Source of the DNA: an uncultured Coriobacteriaceae bacterium
GTDB taxonomy: Bacteria > Actinomycetota > Coriobacteriia > Coriobacteriales > Atopobiaceae
Length of the DNA: 18,096 nucleotides
Assembly (NCBI GenBank): GCA_900544655.1
Contig: UQWE01000015.1
Location: forward strand, 1 to 18,096
Direction of reading: 5' to 3'
The translations under genes were made by a program, and so were the position numbers. Shown here piece by piece: positions 12,221 through 18,096 of this stretch (position 1 is its first letter; each line of letters begins with the position of its first letter). A model generated the notes under the pieces. It did not search any database. It saw only the letters and a list, made by a program, of their open reading frames with translations, and was not told the DNA's origin.

Positions 12221-14848
12221 ATGAGCGTTACGAAGGAATATCTCGAGTCCCTCGACTCTGAGGTTGGAATTGCACCGGCTAGCAGCCAAGAAGAGCTTGA
12301 TTGCGCGCAGTATCTGGCGGGGGTCTTCTCTTCTCACGGTATCGATCCGCAAATCCAGGACTTCACCGCGCCGTCGTTCGGCTATCTGCCGTACGGCGTT
12401 GTCATGGTGCTCCTGTTCGCGGGCGTCGTGCTCGCGGGGCTTGGCCAGGTTGCCACGCTCGCCGTCGGTATCATTCTCGTGCTAGCTTCCGTGGCTCTGC
12501 TCGTCATGACCTACAAAGGCAAGGACGTTATCTCGAAGGCGAGCCCGCGTTCTCATAGCCAGAATGTCGTCGCCCTTCATAAGGCAGAGGGAGAGGGCAA
12601 TTCGCGCAACCGCCCCATCGTGATCGTTGCTCACTATGACACGCAGCGCCTCGACCTCCTTTCCCGTCCCGAGCTGGCCGTGGTCAAGAAGTATCTTGCC
12701 GTTGCCGCTCCGTATACCGTCTGCGTTACCGCTCTGTGCGTCTTCGTTCAGCTCCTGGGCTTCCTTCCCGAGGCTGCGCGCCGCACCTTCTGGGTTATCG
12801 GCATCATCGCCGCTCTTCCCATGCTCCTCTGGGGCATTGCCCTCATCGCCTCTCGATTCCTTCCCTATGCTGCTGGCGGCGTTGACAACAAGTCTTCGCT
12901 CGCAGCCATGCTTGGCGTGCTCGATCGCGTAAATCCCGTTGCCGGGCGCCCTGCCGCCCCTTCCGAGTCCAAGCCTGACGAGGCTGAGGAGGAGGGTGTT
13001 CCCGTTCGCGACTCTGCCGTTCGTCCGGCTCGCCGCGAGCCGGCAATGCGCCGCGAGGTCGAGGAGGTCATCGGTGCCCGTCACGGCGAGACCATCCTTC
13101 GTGAGCTTGGCATCCTCCCTGAGGATTGCGACATCACCTATATCGAGCCCGAGGTTCGTCTCGTTCCCGTTGACGAGCCCGACATCGAGGAAGGTCTCGA
13201 CCGCATCACGGACCCCTCCGCCACGTCCGATCTTCCCCTCACGCCCGCGGATGAGGCCACCGACGTCGTCCAGAGCGATGTTGAGGCCGCCCACGTCGCC
13301 CATACCGAGGTTGACGATGATGCTGCGGTTGATCCTGGCGCAACGGCACCAATGGAGGTCGTCGCCGAGGAGGCTGACCCGGATGCCACCAGGCCCATGC
13401 CCGTGCTCGACGACGCTCCTCGCATTGATGCCGCCGAGGTTTCCCTTGACCCCGCGACCCTGAATCAGCTCGAAGATGGCGAGAGCATCTCCGAGGGGCC
13501 GACCGTCGAGAACGATCAGTCCGGCATTACCAATATGGCCGAGGAGAGCGACGAGGATGCCGCCGAGGCGACGCGTCCTGAGCGCCCGCGTCCTTCCGCG
13601 GTCGAGGATCCGGAATGGGGGCACAGCACGTATGTCCCCAAGGCGCATCCCGCCGCTGGCAACGTCGCCCGCCGTGCTGCGCTTTTCGACCTTCCTGACC
13701 CCCTTGCGAAAGAGAACGATCCCTTCGCTCCCTCCGCCGAGACCGCGCCGGCTGCCACCTATGTCGCTCCCGCGACGGTACGTCTCGATGACGATACCGA
13801 CGCCACACAATTCGTCCCCGCGAATCAAGCGGCATCTCGTCCTGTTGCTGATGACATTCAGGTGCTGTCCGCTCCGGTCGAAAGCCATCAGGAACAGCCC
13901 GCTCGAAAGAAGCGCCTGGGCGGACTCTTCGGGAAGAAACGTCGCCAGCAGCAGGAGTCCATGTCCGAGTGGCTCGGTGTTGACGAGGACTATGATGCCA
14001 AGGCGTCTGGCGAAGGCATCGGTTCCTGGGATAATTTCAACGATGACAACCTCGAGCACCATGGCGGTGGCTACAAGGGTGGCGCCGCTCTGAACGTCAA
14101 TCTTCGTGGCCTCAAGGACAAGATTCCAAGTCTTCGTCCGGGCGACGTTACGGAGGAGGCCGAGCAGCCCTCCGACGAGGAAGTGCCGCTCGACGATGCT
14201 GCGGGCCTTGACGCCATTCCTGGCGAGAACCCCGTCGCCGAGGCTCCGCAGGAGCCCGAGAACGCCAATGACTCTTACGAGCCCGAAGCGTATGACCACG
14301 AGGCTCCAATGCCCGAGGTTCCCGCCGAGACCATCGAAGCCATCAACGAAACCAATGTTGATCGCAAGCTTCGTGATGCGATTCTCGCGATGAGCGATGA
14401 TGACCTCCGCGCTCATGACATTTGGTTCGTCGCGACCGGTGCTTCCGCGCTTGGCCATGCTGGCATCAAGGACTTCATTGCCAAGAACCGCAAATCGCTT
14501 CGTGGTGCGTTCGTCATCAACCTCGAGTGCGTTGGTGCCGGAGACCTCACGCTTCTCACGAATGAGGGCCTCGGTGCTCCTCGTCGCGCAGACCGTCGTT
14601 TGGCGAGGCTGATTTCCTCCGTCGCCTCTGACCTCCATCTCGACCTGGGTCAGCTATCTCGCACCTGGGCCGACACCGAGGCGACTCCGCTCATGCGCAG
14701 CCACCTCCGTGCCGTCACGCTCATGGGCCTTGGCGACAACGAGCTCCCCGCCTTTGCCCACACTGCGGATGATGTCCCGGAGAACGTGAATCCTGAGCAG
14801 GTCGAGAACGTCTGCGCCCTCATCATGGAGACGATTCGCCGTTCGTAG
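12221..14848 (+). CDS. M28-like zinc-peptidase-related membrane protein with large acidic insert
   Basis: The 875-aa protein looks like an M28 aminopeptidase-type fold broken by membrane helices and a huge insert. Seen: N-terminal helical region; two transmembrane helices (about 54-75, 77-96); VIVAHYDTQR with H138 (metal ligand position); two more helices (about 157-182, 189-214); GGVDNKSS with D222. Residues about 240-710 are disordered, Asp/Glu/Pro/Ala-rich, with one basic patch (RKKRLGGLFGKKRR, 562-575). The C-terminal part has NLECVG (E769) and AHTADDVPENV (H847). The catalytic Glu-Glu pair, expected near FVATGASALG (736-745), is replaced by Ala-Ser, so activity is doubtful. There is no signal peptide, so the soluble parts are probably cytoplasmic. 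Start: ATG 12221 after GGAAGGTGA. Its end overlaps the sortase gene by 26 bases. Confidence 0.78.
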   Translation: MSVTKEYLESLDSEVGIAPASSQEELDCAQYLAGVFSSHGIDPQIQDFTAPSFGYLPYGVVMVLLFAGVVLAGLGQVATLAVGIILVLASVALLVMTYKGKDVISKASPRSHSQNVVALHKAEGEGNSRNRPIVIVAHYDTQRLDLLSRPELAVVKKYLAVAAPYTVCVTALCVFVQLLGFLPEAARRTFWVIGIIAALPMLLWGIALIASRFLPYAAGGVDNKSSLAAMLGVLDRVNPVAGRPAAPSESKPDEAEEEGVPVRDSAVRPARREPAMRREVEEVIGARHGETILRELGILPEDCDITYIEPEVRLVPVDEPDIEEGLDRITDPSATSDLPLTPADEATDVVQSDVEAAHVAHTEVDDDAAVDPGATAPMEVVAEEADPDATRPMPVLDDAPRIDAAEVSLDPATLNQLEDGESISEGPTVENDQSGITNMAEESDEDAAEATRPERPRPSAVEDPEWGHSTYVPKAHPAAGNVARRAALFDLPDPLAKENDPFAPSAETAPAATYVAPATVRLDDDTDATQFVPANQAASRPVADDIQVLSAPVESHQEQPARKKRLGGLFGKKRRQQQESMSEWLGVDEDYDAKASGEGIGSWDNFNDDNLEHHGGGYKGGAALNVNLRGLKDKIPSLRPGDVTEEAEQPSDEEVPLDDAAGLDAIPGENPVAEAPQEPENANDSYEPEAYDHEAPMPEVPAETIEAINETNVDRKLRDAILAMSDDDLRAHDIWFVATGASALGHAGIKDFIAKNRKSLRGAFVINLECVGAGDLTLLTNEGLGAPRRADRRLARLISSVASDLHLDLGQLSRTWADTEATPLMRSHLRAVTLMGLGDNELPAFAHTADDVPENVNPEQVENVCALIMETIRRS

Positions 14849-15614
14849 GCTGGGTCTCGACAAACACAAGTAGCGTCCGATCACGCTGGCCACTTTGTTC
14901 TGACGAACAGGTGGCCAGCGTGATTGCTTTTTGGGCACCAAGACACAACGCTCGGGCGTCAGCCGCTCTCGCGGTCGAATCACAGAGGATGTTCGAAAGC
15001 CAGTTTCTTAGCTCCGTCTCGCTGCATGCATCAAATGACTGTATCTTCTGGTACGTTTTATCGGCTCTGAGGGCGCAGAAGGGTCTGAAGGTAGATATAC
15101 CGTCGGTCGTTTTCCATTCAAGTGTGCCGATGCGGTTGAACTCTTTCTGCTGCCAAGTCTCGGCGATGGGGGAGAACTGCCTTTCCGTTGTTCCCATCCG
15201 GTGGGCATAGACGAGTTTTTGAAGCCTCGCATTTGAGCAGCGCCAATCGAGGAAGGGGCAACCTGATCTTGATGAGTTGCCCCAGATGTCATGAGACAAA
15301 TAGAAGAAGGGATCGCTTTCGTACGCTTGTGCGACGGGATAGCTGATGCTTGTGCCGTTGACGCGCAGCCATGCTACGGCACCGTCTGGTAATAACGGTG
15401 TTGCCGTGCTGCCATCGCTGGACTCGCTTTGATACTCTTCCGCTACTCGCTCGTATCTCCATTCGGTTATCTCGTCTGCGGTGACTTCATGTGCTCCAAA
15501 AACTACCAAGACCAATCCGGTAATTATCAACGTGATAGAGCACGCAAATCCCGCGATGCTTGGCAAGTCGAACGCAAAACCCATGCCGTTGAGCGGGGTC
15601 TTCTTTCGCCCCAT
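14823..15614 (-). CDS. Class B-like sortase
   Basis: Sortases are membrane-anchored cysteine transpeptidases that cut a sorting signal between Thr and Gly and attach the protein to the cell wall or to another subunit. This 263-aa protein has one N-terminal transmembrane helix (about 19-41), then WLRVNGTSISYPV (82-94), FYLSHDIWGN (104-113), the catalytic His in YAHRMG (H138), the catalytic Cys in TLATC (C236) and Arg in RDRTLLVF (R246). The NGTSISYPV and YLSHD...SG..FLD pattern is class B-like. Eight cysteines are present, more than usual. Start: ATG 15614, with AGAAGGGAGAG upstream. It is the last gene of the surface operon; the LAQTG protein two genes upstream is its likely substrate. Its 3' end overlaps the convergent M28-like gene. 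Confidence 0.92.
   Translation of the reverse strand: MGRKKTPLNGMGFAFDLPSIAGFACSITLIITGLVLVVFGAHEVTADEITEWRYERVAEEYQSESSDGSTATPLLPDGAVAWLRVNGTSISYPVAQAYESDPFFYLSHDIWGNSSRSGCPFLDWRCSNARLQKLVYAHRMGTTERQFSPIAETWQQKEFNRIGTLEWKTTDGISTFRPFCALRADKTYQKIQSFDACSETELRNWLSNILCDSTARAADARALCLGAQKAITLATCSSEQSGQRDRTLLVFVETQPTNGESSP
14880..14932 (+). terminator. Intrinsic terminator of the M28-like gene, inside the sortase coding region
   Basis: A 14-bp perfect stem pairs ATCACGCTGGCCAC (14880-14893) with GTGGCCAGCGTGAT (14911-14924). An inner 5-bp stem (TGTTC 14896-14900 / GAACA 14905-14909) extends it. TGC and five T's (14928-14932) follow on the plus strand. It starts 31 bases after the M28-like stop codon. 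On the minus strand no T-run follows, so it should act one way only. The stem lies over the sortase codons for ITLATCSSEQSGQRD. Confidence 0.85.
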
Positions 15615-15616
15615 TT

Positions 15617-15664
15617 CTATTCGCTCTCCCTTCTGGCGAGAAAGACCAGCGCGTCAAGCTCCAC
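15617..15664 (-). CDS. Possible 15-codon leader peptide before the sortase
   Basis: A GTG at 15664 opens a 15-aa frame (MELDALVFLARRESE) that stops two bases before the sortase ATG. The upstream repeat copy supplies AGAAGG close before the GTG, and the downstream copy forms its last codons. The spacing of the ribosome binding site is short, and nothing else proves translation. It may be chance. Confidence 0.2.
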   Translation of the reverse strand: MELDALVFLARRESE

Positions 15665-15688
15665 TCTCCCTTCTGGCGAGAAAGACCA
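15624..15688 (-). repeat. Two direct 25-bp repeats carrying the sortase ribosome binding site
   Basis: An identical 25-base sequence occurs at 15624-15648 and 15664-15688, offset by 40 bases. On the minus strand each copy contains CGCCAGAAGGGAGAG, and the copy nearest the sortase supplies its ribosome binding site. Within each copy CTTTCTC can pair with GGGAGAG (two G-U pairs), hiding the Shine-Dalgarno bases in a small hairpin. Two copies only, so this is not a CRISPR array. Confidence 0.85.
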
Positions 15689-15698
15689 ACGTCCAAGC

Positions 15699-15760
15699 GG
15701 CTCGCGGTGCGGAGACAAGAAGGTGCGCCACCTTGCCGCCTGCCCGCGAGCCGTCGGCTC
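15699..15760 (-). promoter_or_regulatory. Nested inverted repeats between surface-protein and sortase genes
   Basis: GGCTCGCGG (15699-15707) pairs with CCGCGAGCC (15744-15752). Inside it AAGGTG (15720-15725) pairs with CACCTT (15729-15734). A competing hairpin GAGCC (15748-15752) / GGCTC (15756-15760) overlaps the stop codon of the 437-aa gene. There is no T-run. It may reduce or process the operon transcript ahead of the sortase. Confidence 0.4.
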
Positions 15761-17072
15761 ACGATGCTCGCTCGAACGTGTAGGAAATTGAGCAGAACTC
15801 AACGGGCCCTGTCGCAGCCTCCTGGGCGCGCTGTCTCCACTCGCCCGTGCCAGAGACGTTTGAGATGCTGAGCGCGAGCTCCTTGCTTCCCGATCTTGCG
15901 ATTTCGAGGGTAGCCCCCGGTTTATCCCCTCCATCCCACGAGTGGATGACTTCGCCCGCGTCGGAGAGCTGCCAAGAGGCGTCGCCGGGCGTGCCGGTCG
16001 TTTCGATTTGCGAGGCCCTTACGTCTACGACGGATAGGTTTTCGATGACGTAACCGCCGGGAACCGCCACCGTGCCATCGGAGAGAATCCTGCAAGGGAG
16101 CAGTGAGGGAACTCTGATGGCTATGGTCGGGCTGTATGTTGCGGTTACGGTCATGTCCTTGCCGACGGATGAGAAGTCCTCGCTCCAGCCATCGAAGTGC
16201 CAACCATCATGGCTCGGTGCCTCGGGAGATGTGGCGCCGCTTCCTTCGTCAACGGTCTCTTCCCCGAGCTTGTCTCCGGTGACTCCGTCGACGAAGGTAA
16301 CGGTCCAGATCTTCTGGAACTCCGCCGAGATCGTGTGGTCGCTCGCGACGTTCGAGAAGGTGTAGGTGTCTCTAGCCCCCACGGATTCACCGTCTACGAA
16401 CACGTTCTTGATGCGCCAGCCAGGCGAAGGCGTGATGGTGTACTTCTTTGAGTCCCCTGCTGATACGAGACTATGTCCTGCCGGACTAATTGAACCGCCT
16501 GCGCCTGCCTCCGCGGAGATGCGATAGGGGATGTCGATGTAGAAGTCCCAGCCCGCTACTGTTCCCGCCGAGTCACGGAAGATTTTCTCGACCGATGTGA
16601 TGTGGTGGCTTCCTCCACCACGCACCGCGAAGCTGGCCTTTTGGGAGATTGAGTCTCCTTTATAAGCCTTGGAATTCCAATCGGGCCCGATGTAAGCGCA
16701 TTGTGTGCCGTTGTCATAGATGGTCTTCGTCGTTGTCCACCAGACACTGCCGCTCTTGCAATAGAGCTCGGTTTTGATGTCGACCTGAACGGTTCCCTCG
16801 GGGTTGGCGTCGGGATGGATGTAATAGGCGCAGGTCTGGATAGCCGTGCCACCCTCGCTGCGCTTGACCTCTACCCATTTGCCGGTTGGCGAAGACTGGG
16901 CTCTCGCGGGGGCGCGTCTCGGAAGAGGACCCGTCTGCTGCTGGGGAAAGGTGACTACCACGTCGTCGTCGAGCAGCTCGATATCGTCTGCCAAAGCAGC
17001 GCTGGGTGCGGAGATCATCGCGAGGCACGTTACCGTTGCGAGTGCGGCGAGGACCTTCCTAAGCCTACGCAT
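15759..17072 (-). CDS. Secreted surface protein with InlB-type repeats
   Basis: The 437-aa protein begins with a Sec signal peptide (1-28, cleavage after SAALA). A segment (about 61-185) rich in aromatic residues and containing C81, C105 and C125 follows; I do not recognise it. Residues about 186-252 look like a divergent InlB B-repeat (ISAEAGAGGSISPAG, then PGWRIKNVFVDG). Residues about 256-313 look like a Listeria-Bacteroides repeat (YxV-type start WTVTFVDG, then GWHFDGW). The C-terminal domain (about 317-437), starting IAIRVPSLLP, resembles the 208-aa protein of the same operon. There is no LPxTG signal or C-terminal membrane helix. Start: ATG 17072, with GGAGGAGAAGG upstream, overlapping the LAQTG gene by 8 bases. 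Adhesion or pilus-like assembly is an inference. Confidence 0.85.
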   Translation of the reverse strand: MRRLRKVLAALATVTCLAMISAPSAALADDIELLDDDVVVTFPQQQTGPLPRRAPARAQSSPTGKWVEVKRSEGGTAIQTCAYYIHPDANPEGTVQVDIKTELYCKSGSVWWTTTKTIYDNGTQCAYIGPDWNSKAYKGDSISQKASFAVRGGGSHHITSVEKIFRDSAGTVAGWDFYIDIPYRISAEAGAGGSISPAGHSLVSAGDSKKYTITPSPGWRIKNVFVDGESVGARDTYTFSNVASDHTISAEFQKIWTVTFVDGVTGDKLGEETVDEGSGATSPEAPSHDGWHFDGWSEDFSSVGKDMTVTATYSPTIAIRVPSLLPCRILSDGTVAVPGGYVIENLSVVDVRASQIETTGTPGDASWQLSDAGEVIHSWDGGDKPGATLEIARSGSKELALSISNVSGTGEWRQRAQEAATGPVEFCSISYTFERAS

Positions 17073-17358
17073 GGTGCCTTCTCCTCCTTCCCAAGTAGAT
17101 CATCAGCATGAGCGAGATGGCAATGAGGACAGCTCCGACGGTGATGCGTCCCCATACTCCGCCTCCGGAGCCAGTCTGTGCGAGGACGCCGGCAGGACCA
17201 CTCCAAATCTCGGGAGGGGCGGTGACGCCCCTCAAGGTAACGTCGGTGCTGCCTTCTGAGGCGGAGGCGACTCTTGGGGCGAGTGCTAGGTAGGCGAAGA
17301 TACTGCCAAGCAGCTTTTGGGCGGTGGATATGGCGTGCCTCGCCGGCTTACGGCTCAT
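17065..17358 (-). CDS. Minimal LAQTG-anchored cell-wall protein
   Basis: The 97-aa protein is almost only targeting signals. A Sec signal peptide (about 1-34, hydrophobic stretch LLGSIFAYLALA, cleavage near VASAS) is followed by about 28 residues, then the sortase motif LAQTG (59-63), a transmembrane helix (about 68-90) and a basic tail RRRRHH. The mature anchored part would run from about residue 35 to T62, containing VTLRGVTAPPEIW. Start: ATG 17358, in an ATGA overlap with the stop of the 208-aa gene; longer frames upstream merely read through that gene. It is the only protein in the window with a sorting signal, so it is the probable sortase substrate. What so short a peptide does on the wall is unknown: perhaps an anchor stub or linker for its operon partners. 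Confidence 0.85.
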   Translation of the reverse strand: MSRKPARHAISTAQKLLGSIFAYLALAPRVASASEGSTDVTLRGVTAPPEIWSGPAGVLAQTGSGGGVWGRITVGAVLIAISLMLMIYLGRRRRHHA

Positions 17359-17981
17359 GACGTTGCCTGTTCGCCGGTGTGGGCGCCAGGGGCGAGGGTG
17401 AAGGTGACGGTGCCGATGTGGACGGGGGAGGAGATGTCCGTGGCTACTCGCCCGACGGTGCCGGAGGTCTCGAGCTTGATGTCGTCGGTTTCGACCGCGT
17501 CGCTCTGGTAGGTCATGTTCCACTGGGGGCTCGTGATGTCGATGCCGCCATCAGTGGCGGCAGCGGCGGCACGGATGGGCGCTCCGGTAGGCCCGAGGGA
17601 CCAATCGATGGAGTCGTCCGCTGCGGAGATGTCCTCTGTGTGGTTCCATCCGTTGTTGGAGGTTACGTTCACGTTGGTGACCTTGAGGCCGTAGGCGGAG
17701 AGGTTCTCGATGCGCGTCGCGTCTGCGGTCGGGCCGGTGAGTGTGCCGTCGGAGGCAGCTACGAACGGGATGACGGTGGGCACTTTGAAGCGTAGGTTGC
17801 TGTCATCCGCCTGGACGGTCACCTTGGTGTTTCCGGTGTTGCCCTCCGCCGCGATCGCCGGTGTGGGGGAGAGCGCGGCAAGGGTCGCGCCCGCCGCGGC
17901 GGTCACGGCGAGGCGTCTCATCGCCAGGCGCACCCACTGTCGGCAGAACCTCTCCTCAGGGCGTGTGTCTCGTGCGTTCAT
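17355..17981 (-). CDS. Secreted 208-aa surface protein, pilin-like candidate
   Basis: The protein has a long, possibly Tat- or Sec-type N-terminus (MAMRR-like charged start at MRRLAVTAAAG, hydrophobic to about 44, cleavage near AIAAE). The rest, about 45-208, is predicted to be beta-rich and shows RFKVPTVIPFVAASDGT (64-80), IENLSAYGLKV, and SPVHIGTVTFTLAPG near the end. This matches the C-terminal domain of the 437-aa protein and recalls small secreted proteins common in coriobacterial surface loci. There is no LPxTG motif and no cysteine in the mature part. Start: ATG 17981, with AAGGAGAT three bases upstream; an inner ATG (residue 21) is possible. It is coupled to the LAQTG gene by ATGA. 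The function is inferred only. Confidence 0.82.
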   Translation of the reverse strand: MNARDTRPEERFCRQWVRLAMRRLAVTAAAGATLAALSPTPAIAAEGNTGNTKVTVQADDSNLRFKVPTVIPFVAASDGTLTGPTADATRIENLSAYGLKVTNVNVTSNNGWNHTEDISAADDSIDWSLGPTGAPIRAAAAATDGGIDITSPQWNMTYQSDAVETDDIKLETSGTVGRVATDISSPVHIGTVTFTLAPGAHTGEQATS

Positions 17982-18001
17982 CCGATCTCCTTTCGTTGTG
18001 T

Positions 18002-18016
18002 CGGGGTAATGCCCCG
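18002..18016 (-). promoter_or_regulatory. Short hairpin between operon genes
   Basis: CGGGG (18002-18006) and CCCCG (18012-18016) form a 5-bp stem in the 44-base gap between the partial upstream gene and the 208-aa gene. There is no T-run. It may be an intra-operon attenuator or processing signal; chance is possible. Confidence 0.3.
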
Positions 18017-18025
18017 CTGATGGCG

Positions 18026-18096
18026 TTAGTTGGTGGCAGGCTTCGTGCTGGGCACGGACGCCCCGGCGCTTGAGTCGATTGGATTTGCGGCGGTCG
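18026..18096 (-). CDS. 3' end of an unknown gene (partial, cut by window edge)
   Basis: Reading the minus strand from the right edge, one frame is open and ends in TAA at 18028-18026. It encodes a Ser/Thr/Pro/Ala-rich C-terminus with SSAGASVPSTKPATN as its last residues. Such tails are common in secreted or cell-wall proteins. The stop lies 44 bases before the 208-aa gene, in the same direction, so it is probably the preceding gene of the operon. There is too little sequence to name it, and a chance open frame of 22 codons cannot be excluded. Confidence 0.45.
   Translation of the reverse strand, partial: TAANPIDSSAGASVPSTKPATN

Noticed and set aside
12482..14638. A 718-codon open frame on the minus strand opposite the M28-like gene
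   Set aside because: It mirrors the GC-rich, Asp/Glu-coding insert. No ribosome binding site was seen, its composition is Arg/Gly/Val-rich low-complexity, and the plus-strand gene has clear family motifs. Antisense open frames are expected at such codon bias.
15624..15688. CRISPR-like repeat pair
   Set aside because: Only two copies, a 15-base gap between them, no cas genes, and the repeat doubles as the sortase ribosome binding site.
15759..17072. LPxTG-type anchor on the 437-aa protein
   Set aside because: The C-terminus ends in FERAS with no hydrophobic helix or basic tail.

Overview
The window looks like bacterial chromosome from a Gram-positive, high-GC lineage. My best guess is a Coriobacteriia / Olsenella-like actinobacterium. 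The guess rests on the rsmG-parA-parB order, strong Shine-Dalgarno sites, a pair of PafB/PafC-like WYL regulators, and a sortase with an LAQTG-anchored surface protein. The taxonomic call is inference; no rRNA or other marker is present.

Left part (about 1-3300, + strand): a 447-base gene-free leader with strong hairpins, then rsmG, parA, parB and a small membrane-protein gene, closed by a strong bidirectional terminator. Two perfect parS centromere sites lie here. One is buried in the rsmG coding sequence inside a 28-bp palindrome; the other lies between the rsmG stop and parA. This segment is markedly more AT-rich than the rest of the window.

Middle (3335-8476): rlmN on the minus strand, then a divergent ddl-dinG pair on the plus strand whose genes overlap by 7 bases. 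The DinG protein is an exonuclease-helicase fusion that still carries a full set of candidate Fe-S cysteines.

Next (8623-12020): two overlapping WYL-domain regulator genes on the minus strand, resembling PafB and PafC, sit tail-to-tail with dinG. Divergent from them is a single-pass membrane protein with an Ala-rich helical exterior.

Right part (12221-18096): a large four-helix membrane protein related to M28 zinc peptidases. It carries a ~470-residue acidic insert and lacks the family's Glu-Glu motif. It converges on a minus-strand surface-protein operon. In transcription order the operon has the tail of an unknown gene, a 208-aa secreted protein, a 97-aa protein that is almost only a signal peptide plus an LAQTG sorting signal, a 437-aa secreted protein with InlB-type repeats, and a class B-like sortase. 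The plus-strand terminator of the M28-like gene is written inside the codons for the sortase active site.

The parts I find least ordinary are the sortase operon with its very small anchored substrate, the degenerate M28-like membrane protein, the terminator placed in the sortase active-site codons, and the parS site placed in rsmG.
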